Assembly (NCBI GenBank): GCA_003557605.1
Contig: PWNW01000154.1
Location: 1 to 17,777, forward strand
Reading direction: 5' to 3'
Source of the DNA: Spirochaetaceae bacterium
GTDB lineage: Bacteria > Spirochaetota > Spirochaetia > PWKH01
Length of the DNA stretch: 17,777 bases
A program made the position numbers and the translations under genes. Shown here in pieces: positions 7,754 through 15,129 of the stretch; the first letter of the stretch is position 1; each line of letters begins with the position of its first letter. The notes beneath the pieces are model-generated. The model was given only the letters and a program-made list of their open reading frames with translations. It was not told where the DNA came from and ran no database searches.

Positions 7754-8680
7754 ATGTACAGATATATTATTAGGCGGCTTCTGCTGCTGATCCCGGTCAT
7801 GCTGGGTGTTTCATTTATTGTTTTTTCCATCATGTTCTTTACTCCCGGCGATCCGGCAAAGATCATGCTTGGAGAAAGGGCGCCTGAAGCCGAAGTTGCA
7901 GCACTGCGGACTCAGATGGGACTAGATGATCCCTTTCTGGTGCAGTTCTTCAATTTCGTGAGAAACGCTGTTCAGGGAGATTTCGGGAGATCCCTGCTGA
8001 CGCGCAGACCTGTTGCGGAGGAACTGTTTTCCCGCTTTCCTGCGACGATTCAGCTTGCGGCAACGGCGGTGTTCATTGCCGTTGCCATCGGGATTCCTGT
8101 TGGAATCATCTCTGCTATACGGCAGTACTCATTCTTCGACGGTGCAGCAATGACCCTTGCCCTGGTGGGTGTGTCCATGCCGAACTTCTGGCAGGGGCTG
8201 ATGATGATACTGCTGTTTTCCGTATATCTCGGCTGGCTTCCCTCAAGCGGAATCGGCACGTTCTGGCATCTGCTCATGCCGGCGATAACCCTGGGCACCA
8301 GCTCAGCGGCTCTTATCACCCGTATGACCCGCTCAAGCATGCTTGAGGTGATACGGCAGGACTATATACGGACAGCCCGTGCGAAAGGACTTGATGAACG
8401 GGTTGTAATAAACCGCCATGCCCTGAAAAATGCCCTCATACCGGTTATCACGGTAATTGGTCTTCAGTTCGGGGCGCTGCTCGGCGGTGCGGTGCTTACC
8501 GAAACAGTGTTCGCCTGGCCGGGAGTGGGCAGGCTGATGGTAGACGCGATACGGCAGAAGGATTTTCCCATGGTGCAGGCAGGGGTGCTTCTCCTTGCCG
8601 TAGCCTTCAGTGTGGTGAACCTCGTGGTTGATATCCTCTATGCCTATATTGATCCTCGGATCAAGGCTCAGTACAAGTAG
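7754..8680 (+). CDS. Peptide ABC transporter permease, DppB-like
   Basis: This is one of two inner-membrane subunits that form the translocation channel of a Dpp/Opp-type importer. The 308-residue length fits DppB. It opens with the family's characteristic MYRYIIRRLLLLIPVMLGVS transmembrane start, followed by the periplasmic segment containing TPGDPA and GDFGRSL. Later transmembrane helices flank the cytoplasmic EAA loop that contacts the ATPases (YIRTARAKGLDE, then HALKNALIPV). The C-terminus YAYIDPRIKAQYK is typical. AAGGA (7744-7748) precedes the ATG. It follows the intraoperonic terminator and runs into the DppC-like gene with a 12-base gap. Substrate specificity is not determined by this subunit. 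Confidence 0.95.
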   Translation: MYRYIIRRLLLLIPVMLGVSFIVFSIMFFTPGDPAKIMLGERAPEAEVAALRTQMGLDDPFLVQFFNFVRNAVQGDFGRSLLTRRPVAEELFSRFPATIQLAATAVFIAVAIGIPVGIISAIRQYSFFDGAAMTLALVGVSMPNFWQGLMMILLFSVYLGWLPSSGIGTFWHLLMPAITLGTSSAALITRMTRSSMLEVIRQDYIRTARAKGLDERVVINRHALKNALIPVITVIGLQFGALLGGAVLTETVFAWPGVGRLMVDAIRQKDFPMVQAGVLLLAVAFSVVNLVVDILYAYIDPRIKAQYK

Positions 8681-8692
8681 TCGGAGAACAGT

Positions 8693-9652
8693 ATGGACAA
8701 GGATAAAGAAAAAGATCAGCAGCCTCCTCATCCTGAGGCCGGCTATTCAATAGGGGGCGCTTCTGAACAGGCCGGGGTGACCAACGGGATCCAGGCGAAG
8801 GCCCCGAAGCAGCGGGGGCAGTGGGCAGAGGTCTGGCATCGGCTGAAGAAAAACCGGATGGCCATGTTCGGACTTACGGTGATAGTTATTATCATACTGA
8901 CGGCAATATTTGCCGATGTGGCGGCCCCATACAGCTACCGCACCCAGAACCTGCGCAGAATCGCAGAATCACCAAGCAGGGACCACTGGCTTGGGACCGA
9001 CGAGCTCGGACGGGATATTTTCAGCAGGATTATCTACGGGACCCGGATTTCACTCCAGGTCGGATTTGTTGCAGTGAGCATATCGGTTATCGCAGGAGGG
9101 TTTCTCGGTGCAGTGTCGGGATACTACGGGGGAAAGCTTGACAACATCATCATGCGCCTGATGGATGTGCTGCTGGCAATACCGGCAATACTTCTGGCTA
9201 TCGCCATTGTCAGCGCCTTCGGCGGAGGTCTGGTGAACGTTATGATTGCCGTGGGCATCAGTTCCATTCCTATTTACGCACGTATCGTCAAGGCTTCTGT
9301 CATCTCCATTAAGGAACAGGAGTTTATTGAAGCAGCCCGTGCGGTAGGGGCCAAGGACTTTCGGATCATCTTCAAGCATGTGCTTCCCAATGCAATGGCC
9401 CCAATTATCGTGCAGGGGACCATCGGGGTGGCCATCGCAATACTCTCGGCAGCAGGTCTGAGCTTTATCGGCCTGGGAATCCAGCCTCCCACCCCGGAAT
9501 GGGGCGCCATGCTTTCCGGCGGAAGAATGTTCATCAGAACGGCTCCCCATATTGCGACCTTTCCCGGTATTGCGATCATGATCACCATTTTTGCTCTGAA
9601 CCTGCTCGGCGACGGACTGCGTGATGCGCTTGATCCTCGGCTGAAGCAGTAA
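8693..9652 (+). CDS. Peptide ABC transporter permease, DppC-like
   Basis: This is the second channel subunit of the importer, 319 residues. The first 50 or so residues form a hydrophilic, charged and probably disordered cytoplasmic extension (KDKEKDQQPP...), somewhat longer than in enteric DppC. The conserved LKKNRMAMFGLTVIVIIILT transmembrane start follows. Family motifs include HWLGTDELGRDIFSRIIYGTR (a hallmark of DppC/OppC) and the EAA loop FIEAARAVGAKDFRIIFKHVLPN. The end GDGLRDALDPRLKQ is classical. GGAG at 8683-8686 lies 6 bases before the ATG. It should pair with the DppB-like protein as a heterodimer. Confidence 0.95.
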   Translation: MDKDKEKDQQPPHPEAGYSIGGASEQAGVTNGIQAKAPKQRGQWAEVWHRLKKNRMAMFGLTVIVIIILTAIFADVAAPYSYRTQNLRRIAESPSRDHWLGTDELGRDIFSRIIYGTRISLQVGFVAVSISVIAGGFLGAVSGYYGGKLDNIIMRLMDVLLAIPAILLAIAIVSAFGGGLVNVMIAVGISSIPIYARIVKASVISIKEQEFIEAARAVGAKDFRIIFKHVLPNAMAPIIVQGTIGVAIAILSAAGLSFIGLGIQPPTPEWGAMLSGGRMFIRTAPHIATFPGIAIMITIFALNLLGDGLRDALDPRLKQ

Positions 9653-9668
9653 TCGAGGGGGACACTGA

Positions 9669-10655
9669 ATGTCTGACAACCTTCTTGAAATTAAGGGATT
9701 GACAGTAGAATACAGGACAGATGGAGGAACCGTGCAGGCGGTTACGGACCTCAGGCTCTCGATACAGAAAGGAGAGACCCTGGGTCTTGTGGGGGAAACC
9801 GGTGCGGGCAAGACCACCACTGCGCTTTCAATCATCCAGCTGGTTCCAAATCCTCCCGGAAAGATTGTGGGAGGAGAGGTTCTCTTTAAGAACAATGATC
9901 TGCTGAAAAAGAAACCTGATCAGATGCGGCGGATTCGGGGCAACAAGATTTCAATGATCTTTCAGGACCCGATGACCTCCCTCAATCCGGTTATGCCTGT
10001 GGGCTACCAGATTGAGGAGGCGGTTATGCTGCACCAGCGGGTTGGCCGAAAGGAGGCGCAGCAGCAGTCGGCGAAGATGCTTGAACTGGTAGGTATTCCC
10101 AGCAACCGTGAAGGAGATTATCCCCATGAGTTTAGCGGCGGAATGCGGCAGCGGGTGGGAATAGCCATGGCCCTGTCATGCAACCCGGAGCTGCTGATTG
10201 CTGATGAGCCCACCACAGCGCTGGATGTGACCATCCAGGCCCAGGTGCTTGAACTGATGCAGTCACTCAGGAAGGAGTTCGGCACCGCCATGATGCTGAT
10301 AACCCATGACCTGGGCATCGTTGCAGAAGCCTGCGACCATGTGGCCATTATGTATGCGGGATCTGTTATTGAATATGCCGATGTGAAGAGCCTTTTCACT
10401 GACCCGAAGCATCCCTATACCAGGGGGCTGTTCGGATCAATTCCAAGCCTTGATGAGGAGGTTGACCGGCTCACCCCGATCAAGGGGCTGATGCCGGATC
10501 CGACGGACCTTCCTCCGGCATGCCGATTTCATCCGAGATGCCCGCTGGCGCAGGATATCTGTTCCCAGCAGGTTCCGGCAAATACGGAAATTTCCAGCGG
10601 GCATGTGGTAAGCTGCCTGATATATGAAGGTCTGGTGCCTGGGTATGAGGAGTAG
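9669..10655 (+). CDS. Peptide ABC transporter ATPase, DppD-like
   Basis: This is one of two cytoplasmic ATPases that drive the importer; 328 residues. Visible motifs are Walker A GETGAGKTT (42-50), the Q-loop in IFQDPMTSLNP, signature FSGGMRQR (155-162), Walker B LLIADEPTT with D179 and catalytic E180, and the switch histidine in LITHDLG. The C-terminal oligopeptide-transporter extension carries Cys285, Cys291, Cys298 and Cys316. This four-cysteine pattern binds a [4Fe-4S] cluster in characterised Dpp/Opp-type ATPases. GAGGGG (9655-9660) precedes the ATG, 16 bases after the DppC-like stop. All motifs look intact. Confidence 0.95.
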   Translation: MSDNLLEIKGLTVEYRTDGGTVQAVTDLRLSIQKGETLGLVGETGAGKTTTALSIIQLVPNPPGKIVGGEVLFKNNDLLKKKPDQMRRIRGNKISMIFQDPMTSLNPVMPVGYQIEEAVMLHQRVGRKEAQQQSAKMLELVGIPSNREGDYPHEFSGGMRQRVGIAMALSCNPELLIADEPTTALDVTIQAQVLELMQSLRKEFGTAMMLITHDLGIVAEACDHVAIMYAGSVIEYADVKSLFTDPKHPYTRGLFGSIPSLDEEVDRLTPIKGLMPDPTDLPPACRFHPRCPLAQDICSQQVPANTEISSGHVVSCLIYEGLVPGYEE

Positions 10656-10659
10656 CAGC

Positions 10660-11619
10660 ATGGAACATGTATTGGAAGTTAAGAACCTGCATAAGGATTT
10701 TCATACAAAAAAGGGACTGCTCAAGGCGGTGAACGACATCAGCTTCTATATCGCCAAAGGCGAGACCCTCGGCATTGTGGGGGAGAGCGGCTGCGGCAAG
10801 TCCACCACTGGACGTGCGGTGCTGAGGCTGGTGGAACCTACCTCCGGGGAGCTCTATTTTGAAGGAAAGGATATACTGAAGCTCACCCGAAACCAGATGC
10901 GCCAGTTCCGCAAGGACATGCAGATCATCTTTCAGGATCCCTTTGCTTCACTTGACCCCCGTATCAGCATCAGTGAGATCATTGCTGAGCCCCTTCGGGT
11001 GTTCAACCTCTACAGGAATCAGGGGGGAGCAAAACGGGTTGCAGAGCTGATGGACCTGGTGGGTCTGAGCAAGCGTCTTGTCAACAGTTTTCCCCATGAG
11101 CTTGACGGCGGGAGAAGACAGCGTGTCGGGGTTGCCCGCGCTCTTGCGCTTGATCCGAAGTTTATTGTCTGCGATGAACCGGTAAGTGCCCTTGATGTAT
11201 CAATTCAGGCGCAGATCCTGAATCTCCTCCAGGACCTTCAGAAGCGTCTCGGTCTTACCTACATGTTCATCAGCCATGACCTCAGTGTGGTGAGGCATAT
11301 GAGCAGCCGTGTCGGGGTTATGTATCTCGGCAAGATCGTAGAGACCACAACCAGTCATACGATCTTCACCAGTCCCCTGCATCCCTATACCAAGGCCCTG
11401 CTTTCTGCCATACCAATTCCGAAATACGGTATGAAAAGACAGCGGACTATCCTTGAGGGTGATGTGCCCAGCCCGATCAATCCGCCCAAGGGGTGCATAT
11501 TCTCAGCCCGATGTCCCCAGGTGATGGAAAAATGCCGGCAGCAGGCTCCTCCGTTGGTGGAAGCTGCTCCTGAGCATACTGTTGCCTGTTTCCTGATAAG
11601 CGACAAGCTTGGCAAGTAG
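10660..11619 (+). CDS. Peptide ABC transporter ATPase, DppF-like
   Basis: This is the partner ATPase; 319 residues. The start is ATG 10660, set by GAGGAG at 10647-10652 and the normal family start EHVLEVKNLHKDF. An upstream in-frame ATG at 10624 would overlap the previous gene and lacks a good site. Walker A is GESGCGKST (41-49), Walker B is FIVCDEPVS with D172 and E173, and the switch histidine is in FISHDLS. The signature motif reads LDGGRRQR, with Asp149 in place of the usual serine. The C-terminal Cys279, Cys285, Cys292 and Cys310 have exactly the same spacing (6, 7, 18) as in the DppD-like partner, consistent with one [4Fe-4S] cluster per subunit. It is the last gene of the operon. Confidence 0.95.
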   Translation: MEHVLEVKNLHKDFHTKKGLLKAVNDISFYIAKGETLGIVGESGCGKSTTGRAVLRLVEPTSGELYFEGKDILKLTRNQMRQFRKDMQIIFQDPFASLDPRISISEIIAEPLRVFNLYRNQGGAKRVAELMDLVGLSKRLVNSFPHELDGGRRQRVGVARALALDPKFIVCDEPVSALDVSIQAQILNLLQDLQKRLGLTYMFISHDLSVVRHMSSRVGVMYLGKIVETTTSHTIFTSPLHPYTKALLSAIPIPKYGMKRQRTILEGDVPSPINPPKGCIFSARCPQVMEKCRQQAPPLVEAAPEHTVACFLISDKLGK

Positions 11620-11625
11620 ATGAAA

Positions 11626-11649
11626 CAGCCGGTCACATGTGACCGGCTG
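11626..11649. terminator. Perfect palindrome between convergent genes, probable bidirectional terminator
   Basis: A 24-base perfect palindrome centred on CATG lies 6 bases after the stop of the DppF-like gene and 8 bases past the stop of the minus-strand gene. As RNA it folds to a 10-pair stem (CAGCCGGTCA with TGACCGGCTG) and a CATG loop on either strand. A T-run (11669-11674) is too far downstream on the plus strand, and only a short T-rich stretch follows on the minus strand. It is placed like a shared terminator but lacks a strong T-tract, so a protein-binding site is also possible. Confidence 0.6.
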
Positions 11650-11657
11650 CATACTTG

Positions 11658-12182
11658 CTACTGATCGATTTTTTGGTAGGGCACATCCAGAAACTCAGCC
11701 AGCTGTGCAGCCAGTTCCGTCATGCTCTCGGTTTTTCTGGTAGGTTCTGCATAGAGGGTAATTGAATCTCCCTCGCTTCTCTGCAGGATGAGCCGGACTA
11801 CCCGCCTGTCAAAAATGTTTCCCATCCGTTCATGCCCTGAGGCCCAGGACTTTTTTGCAAGATCCCGGGCGACGATGTTCCTGGGAGTCTCAATGATCAC
11901 TGATGAAACTGATGAAATATCATAGGTTTTTGTCCGCATGACAGGCCAGACGCCAATTTTGCTGGTCAGCTGTGATTCTTGATGAAACTTCCATTGTTCG
12001 GTATAGAGCGCTGAAGCTGCGGAGAATATGCCGAAGACAAGAGCTGCCCATGCAACGGTTTGTCCGGAGAAGGCGATGACAAAGAACAGCAGTGCGATCA
12101 GGGAAAATATGATGCGCCAGGTTATGCCGAAGCGAAGTGCCGCCTCACCCTCTGATATCCTGAAGAACAGCAGTCTGTACAT
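11658..12182 (-). CDS. Small membrane protein of unknown function, two TM helices
   Basis: I do not recognise a named family. The 174-residue product has a short cytoplasmic-looking N-terminus, two hydrophobic helices (about 20-40 and 43-61) that would form a membrane hairpin, and a soluble C-terminal part of about 110 residues rich in beta strands (YDISSVSSVIIETPRNI, VVRLILQRSEGDSITLY) ending in a helix. That layout resembles bacterial membrane-anchored PH-like domain proteins, but the resemblance is by eye only. The gene starts 28 bases after the stop of the CPBP protease gene and probably shares its transcript. The Shine-Dalgarno is weak. It ends next to the convergent palindrome. Confidence 0.7.
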   Translation of the reverse strand: MYRLLFFRISEGEAALRFGITWRIIFSLIALLFFVIAFSGQTVAWAALVFGIFSAASALYTEQWKFHQESQLTSKIGVWPVMRTKTYDISSVSSVIIETPRNIVARDLAKKSWASGHERMGNIFDRRVVRLILQRSEGDSITLYAEPTRKTESMTELAAQLAEFLDVPYQKIDQ

Positions 12183-12210
12183 GCATCCATCTTACACAAT
12201 GGCCCGCATG

Positions 12211-12996
12211 TTAACAAGAGAGGTGTCTCCCTCTGCGGCTGGTCAGCAGAATGACGGTGCCTGCAAGCAGCAGCACTGCGGACTGCAGGGGCAGCAGGCC
12301 TGCTTCTCCCAGAGGCACAGAGGCGCCGATGCCGCCTGAGGCATTGATAGAAGCATGGAAGATGACGCACAGCAGGATGCTTCGTGTGGAAGCATACAGC
12401 CGGGTGAGCATGGCGCTGTACCCAACCGCTGAGAGGGTATAGAACAAAAAGGAGCTGCCCTGATGTGCCAATCCGGTGGTGAAAAACAGCGGCAGGTGCC
12501 ATAACGCCCAGGTCAGCCCGATTATTAGATTCAGAGCAGGAAGAGAAAAGCGGTCCTTCAGGGATTCCTGCATGACTCCCCTCCATCCGAACTCCTCAAG
12601 ACCGCCCATGACGATTGAGGTGAAAAACAGGGGGATGAAAAGATAGGGAGGCCTCAGGGGATTTCGTTGGAGAAACCCGCTGTCGGCGGCCTGTGCTGCA
12701 GAGATGATCACCAGTCCCAGCACCAGGGGAAGCAGCAGGGCATAGGCTTTCCATACCCATGAAGCCCGCCATGCAAGCACCCGGGAATGGAACTCCTTGA
12801 GTGAGCCCTCCTCCGGGGTACGGGCGGCAGAAAGATATGCTGCGACCGTCGGTCCGCTTCCTCCTAGGATGAACAGCACCATGGAGAAGGGACTGCCGAA
12901 CTCGGTGCGGCCTGACGCAGTAAACCAAGCGAGGGCCCACCAGCATATCCAGGTAACGGCAAATGTTATTGGGATAAACAGACGTACTCTGCGCAT
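12211..12996 (-). CDS. CPBP-family intramembrane metalloprotease
   Basis: This is a polytopic inner-membrane protein of 261 residues from the Abi/CaaX-protease (CPBP) family, which cleaves substrates within or near the membrane. The catalytic motifs are present: EEFGWRG (E134, E135, R139), LTWALWHLP (H167) and FHASIN (H214, N218), each in or beside a hydrophobic segment. I choose ATG 12996 over the longer frame from TTG 13032, because that TTG is part of the promoter -35 box and the ATG falls where transcription should begin. No Shine-Dalgarno is visible, so translation is probably from a leaderless mRNA. The gene leads a two-gene operon with the small membrane protein. The protease fold is clear; its substrate, and whether it is a protease or a bacteriocin-immunity type member, are unknown. 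Confidence 0.88.
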   Translation of the reverse strand: MRRVRLFIPITFAVTWICWWALAWFTASGRTEFGSPFSMVLFILGGSGPTVAAYLSAARTPEEGSLKEFHSRVLAWRASWVWKAYALLLPLVLGLVIISAAQAADSGFLQRNPLRPPYLFIPLFFTSIVMGGLEEFGWRGVMQESLKDRFSLPALNLIIGLTWALWHLPLFFTTGLAHQGSSFLFYTLSAVGYSAMLTRLYASTRSILLCVIFHASINASGGIGASVPLGEAGLLPLQSAVLLLAGTVILLTSRRGRHLSC

Positions 12997-13003
12997 GTGG
13001 GGG

Positions 13004-13032
13004 ATTATAGTGGAGACGGGCTGACTCAGCAA
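13004..13032 (-). promoter_or_regulatory. Promoter of the CPBP operon, apparently leaderless
   Basis: On the minus strand TTGCTG (13032-13027), a 17-base spacer and a consensus TATAAT (13009-13004) form a strong sigma70-type promoter. Seven bases separate the -10 box from ATG 12996, so the transcription start should be at or within two bases of the A of the start codon. Confidence 0.75.
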
Positions 13033-13053
13033 GGCTGCAGATGTCCTGGCGGT

Positions 13054-13086
13054 AAAAAAAAAGAGACCGGGAGCATTTCCCGGTCT
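13054..13086 (-). terminator. Intrinsic terminator of the tRNA gene
   Basis: On the minus strand AGACCGGGA (13086-13078) pairs perfectly with TCCCGGTCT (13072-13064) around a five-base loop. One base later, nine T residues follow (13062-13054). This is a textbook intrinsic terminator 5 bases past the tRNA 3' end, and it insulates the CPBP promoter just downstream. Confidence 0.93.
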
Positions 13087-13091
13087 GACTA

Positions 13092-13165
13092 TGGGCCCAG
13101 TAGGACTTGAACCTACGACCCACGGATTATGAGTCCGTTGCTCTAACCAACTGAGCTATAGGCCC
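13092..13165 (-). tRNA. tRNA with anticodon CAU, probably tRNA-Ile2 (lysidine type)
   Basis: A full 74-base cloverleaf is visible on the minus strand: acceptor GGGCCTA/TGGGCCC with discriminator A, D arm GCTC...GAGC, anticodon arm ACGGA-CTCATAA-TCCGT, and T arm GTAGG-TTCAAGT-CCTAC. The anticodon CAU could be elongator Met or Ile2 (C34 modified to lysidine by TilS to read AUA). The variable and T-arm sequence GGTCGTAGGTT and acceptor pairs C4-G69 and C5-G68 resemble known tRNA-Ile2 more than elongator tRNA-Met, so I favour Ile2. CCA is not encoded (TAG follows the discriminator), so a CCA-adding enzyme is required. Confidence 0.93.
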
Positions 13166-13174
13166 GCAGACAAG

Positions 13175-13203
13175 AATATATGAAAAAACTGGATATCTGT
13201 CAA
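13175..13203 (-). promoter_or_regulatory. Strong promoter of the tRNA gene
   Basis: On the minus strand a consensus TTGACA (13203-13198), a 17-base spacer and TATATT (13180-13175) predict a start near 13168, only about three bases before the mature tRNA 5' end. This is the best promoter match in the window, as expected for a stable RNA gene. Confidence 0.88.
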
Positions 13204-13267
13204 TAAATCAATCTCTCCAGGAAGGAGGAATCTTCTTCAGTATTACATTCGCTTTTTTTTCCGCACA

Positions 13268-13276
13268 TGATATAAT
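13268..13276 (+). promoter_or_regulatory. Extended -10 promoter for the beta-barrel gene
   Basis: TGATATAAT gives a consensus TATAAT (13271-13276) with the TGn extension, which compensates for a poor -35 (TTCGCT, 13248-13253). A start near 13283 leaves a 20-base leader that includes AAGGAG. Confidence 0.7.
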
Positions 13277-13302
13277 CCCGTAATCAGGAATAAGGAGAAA
13301 TC

Positions 13303-14400
13303 ATGATTCGCAGAATATGCATCCTTATAGCCGCGTTGGCCGCGGCTTCAACTGCATCAGGCCTTGATCTCTCATTGCAGATCGGAGATTTTGACACCCA
13401 CAGTGAACTGCTCGGGGGGGCGGTGCCCACGATGGTGGAGATTGGGGGAGTATACACGGGGATATCACTGCTGCCGGAGAACAGGACCGCCGTTGGATTT
13501 CTTGTCGGCGGCGCATACTACAGCCGGGATGTATGGAAGGACGAGGACGGTCTTGAGAAGACGGTCCCTCCGGATGTGCTGACTATATGGACCGGCCGCT
13601 GGGAGGTGATCTTCAGCCAGGGATTCCTGCGGCGGGAAAAAACCGGCAAGGACTTTCTCACCCTCTACGGAGGTCTGGCAGGAAGAGTCGAGGTGTATCC
13701 AGACACCGGATCAATTGACTATATTACTCTCTTTGATTCTCCTGAATCCGGCGGGATATGGTCAAACGCTCTGAAGACAGGGGTGATCCTTGATGCGACT
13801 GACTATGACGGGATCATACCTCGGGGAGTCATTGCGGAACTTGAGTTTCACCATGCCCCGAAATGGCTGCTGAATGATATCTACGGAAAGAGCAGCTATT
13901 CACTGCTGAGCACCTCGGTAACGGGATATCTTCCGCTGTTTGTCAGCAGGGCTGATTCCGGAAGGAATACCTTTGCTGTATATCTGGCAAACAGGGTCCG
14001 AGGTGACCTGTTCCTTCACTTTGATTCTGATGTTCCGCTCTTTGCTCAGGACAGCCCGTCTCTCGGCTCCAAGATGAGGGGGCTTGAGCGGTTTGCCATG
14101 GCGGGTTCCTTCACTGCGGTAAACAACTTTGACATCAGGGTATCAGGCCCGGAGGTGTTTGCTGACAGGCTGTACCCCAGGATGAGTCTGTTCCTTGATG
14201 TCGGGTACAGCGACGGAAAGAATGCGAATGCCGCGGCTGCTGATGCGCAGCAGATGTATGTCTCAGCAGGAGCTGAGGCGGGTATTTCGTTTTTTGATTT
14301 TCTGAATGCGGGGTACCGTGCTGCCTGGATGCTGTACAACAGCAATAAAATGGAAAAATCTTTCGTCCATGGGGTATACATGTCGCTGCAGTTCAAGTAA
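13303..14400 (+). CDS. Predicted outer-membrane beta-barrel protein, unknown function
   Basis: I do not recognise a named family. The product has 365 residues with a signal peptide (MIRRICILIAALAAASTASG, cleavage probably after ASG). The rest is rich in alternating polar and hydrophobic beta strands with aromatic residues at their ends, for example GVYTGISLL, VGFLVGGAYYS, FLTLYGGLAGRVEVY, MSLFLDVGYS, GVYMSLQFK. That pattern and the strand-like C-terminus suggest a barrel inserted in the outer membrane, similar in style to the uncharacterised barrels common in spirochaetes. AAGGAG (13292-13297) precedes the ATG, and the gene stands alone, with its own promoter and a convergent terminator. A pore, adhesin or structural role cannot be decided from sequence. 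Confidence 0.72.
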   Translation: MIRRICILIAALAAASTASGLDLSLQIGDFDTHSELLGGAVPTMVEIGGVYTGISLLPENRTAVGFLVGGAYYSRDVWKDEDGLEKTVPPDVLTIWTGRWEVIFSQGFLRREKTGKDFLTLYGGLAGRVEVYPDTGSIDYITLFDSPESGGIWSNALKTGVILDATDYDGIIPRGVIAELEFHHAPKWLLNDIYGKSSYSLLSTSVTGYLPLFVSRADSGRNTFAVYLANRVRGDLFLHFDSDVPLFAQDSPSLGSKMRGLERFAMAGSFTAVNNFDIRVSGPEVFADRLYPRMSLFLDVGYSDGKNANAAAADAQQMYVSAGAEAGISFFDFLNAGYRAAWMLYNSNKMEKSFVHGVYMSLQFK

Positions 14401-14440
14401 TACTATAGGTGTCCCATAAAAGTATTTATTCCTAGTTGCC

Positions 14441-14461
14441 GGGGGAGTCGCTGACTCCCCC
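14441..14461. terminator. Convergent terminator hairpin
   Basis: GGGGGAGTC (14441-14449) and GACTCCCCC (14453-14461) form a perfect nine-pair stem with a GCT loop between the plus-strand beta-barrel gene and minus-strand rlpA. TCTTT follows on the plus strand; the minus-strand side has no T-tract. It probably ends transcription from the left and possibly from both sides. The stem comes within 4 bases of the rlpA stop codon. Confidence 0.7.
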
Positions 14462-14464
14462 TCT

Positions 14465-15082
14465 TTACTGCTCCCCCCTGATGAGCACAAAGGAGAATCC
14501 CAGATTTTCAAGCAGACTTACTGTCTGCTCAAGATCCTGTTTCGCTACCCCTTCAAGAAATACCCGATGGAGGCTGTCCTCACCCTCCCGTACAACCCCA
14601 TGGAGTTCCTGTTCCGCAAGGGTCTGACGGACCCGTTCAGCCCGTTCAGGTGCTGAGAACGCTGCAATCTGTATTCGGTAGGAATCGACATCCGGTACCC
14701 GGTGGTACAGGTCCTCGGGTATCTTCGGTGTGTACAGGAGCTCCAGGGTGACCGGGGCAGTTCCGGGTCTGATCATGTCGATCTGTTCGGCCGCAGCATA
14801 GGAGAGATCTATAATCCTGTCCTTGAAAAACGGCCCCCGGTCGTTAATTCGCACGTCAACGGTGAGGCCGTTCTCCAGGTTGGTCACCCGGACTACGGTC
14901 CCGAAGGGAAGCTCCTGGTGTGCCGCAGATATCTGGTAGGTGTCGAAGATTTCCCCGTTTGCCGTAAGCTGTCCGTGGAACTCGCCTCCGTACCAGGAGG
15001 CAATCCCCTCCTGGTAAATGGTGCCGTATACGGGCATCAGGGCACATAGCAGAAAAACCGGCAATAATCTGCGCATATCCAT
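14465..15082 (-). CDS. rlpA: RlpA-like septal cell-wall protein (DPBB plus SPOR domains)
   Basis: RlpA proteins act on peptidoglycan in the periplasm. In Pseudomonas the enzyme is a lytic transglycosylase that cuts glycan lacking stem peptides, while the SPOR domain brings it to the division site. The 205-residue product has a signal peptide (cleavage probably after VYG, no lipobox), a double-psi beta-barrel domain (about 22-112) with ASWYGGEFHG, AHQELPFGT and VRINDRGPF, and a C-terminal SPOR domain (about 130-203, DSYRIQIAAFS). His55 and Asp81 match the residues needed for RlpA activity. It is short for the family because the linker between the domains is brief. ATG 15082 or 15076 may be the start; I prefer 15082 because the promoter predicts transcription starting there. 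Neither has a Shine-Dalgarno. Confidence 0.9.
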   Translation of the reverse strand: MDMRRLLPVFLLCALMPVYGTIYQEGIASWYGGEFHGQLTANGEIFDTYQISAAHQELPFGTVVRVTNLENGLTVDVRINDRGPFFKDRIIDLSYAAAEQIDMIRPGTAPVTLELLYTPKIPEDLYHRVPDVDSYRIQIAAFSAPERAERVRQTLAEQELHGVVREGEDSLHRVFLEGVAKQDLEQTVSLLENLGFSFVLIRGEQ

Positions 15083-15088
15083 ACAGTC

Positions 15089-15116
15089 ATTGTACTGGAA
15101 TTATCGGGGGGGTCAA
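15089..15116 (-). promoter_or_regulatory. Promoter of rlpA, apparently leaderless
   Basis: On the minus strand TTGACC (15116-15111), a 16-base spacer and TACAAT (15094-15089) are followed after six bases by ATG 15082. The predicted start is the A of the ATG. It lies back to back with the plus-strand promoter at 15130-15159, so a 100-base region serves both directions. Confidence 0.7.
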
Positions 15117-15129
15117 TATCGGGATGGAT

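Noticed and set aside
10624..10659. Earlier start of the DppF-like gene inside the DppD-like gene
   Set aside because: ATG 10660 has a well-spaced GAGGAG and matches the family N-terminus.
11631..11644. CRP site inside the convergent palindrome
   Set aside because: The half-sites are in the reverse order (TCACA then TGTGA with no spacer), and it lies downstream of both genes, so a terminator role is more likely.
12997..13032. Longer CPBP protease starting at TTG 13032
   Set aside because: The TTG is the -35 element of a good promoter, and the extra residues are not hydrophobic or family-like.
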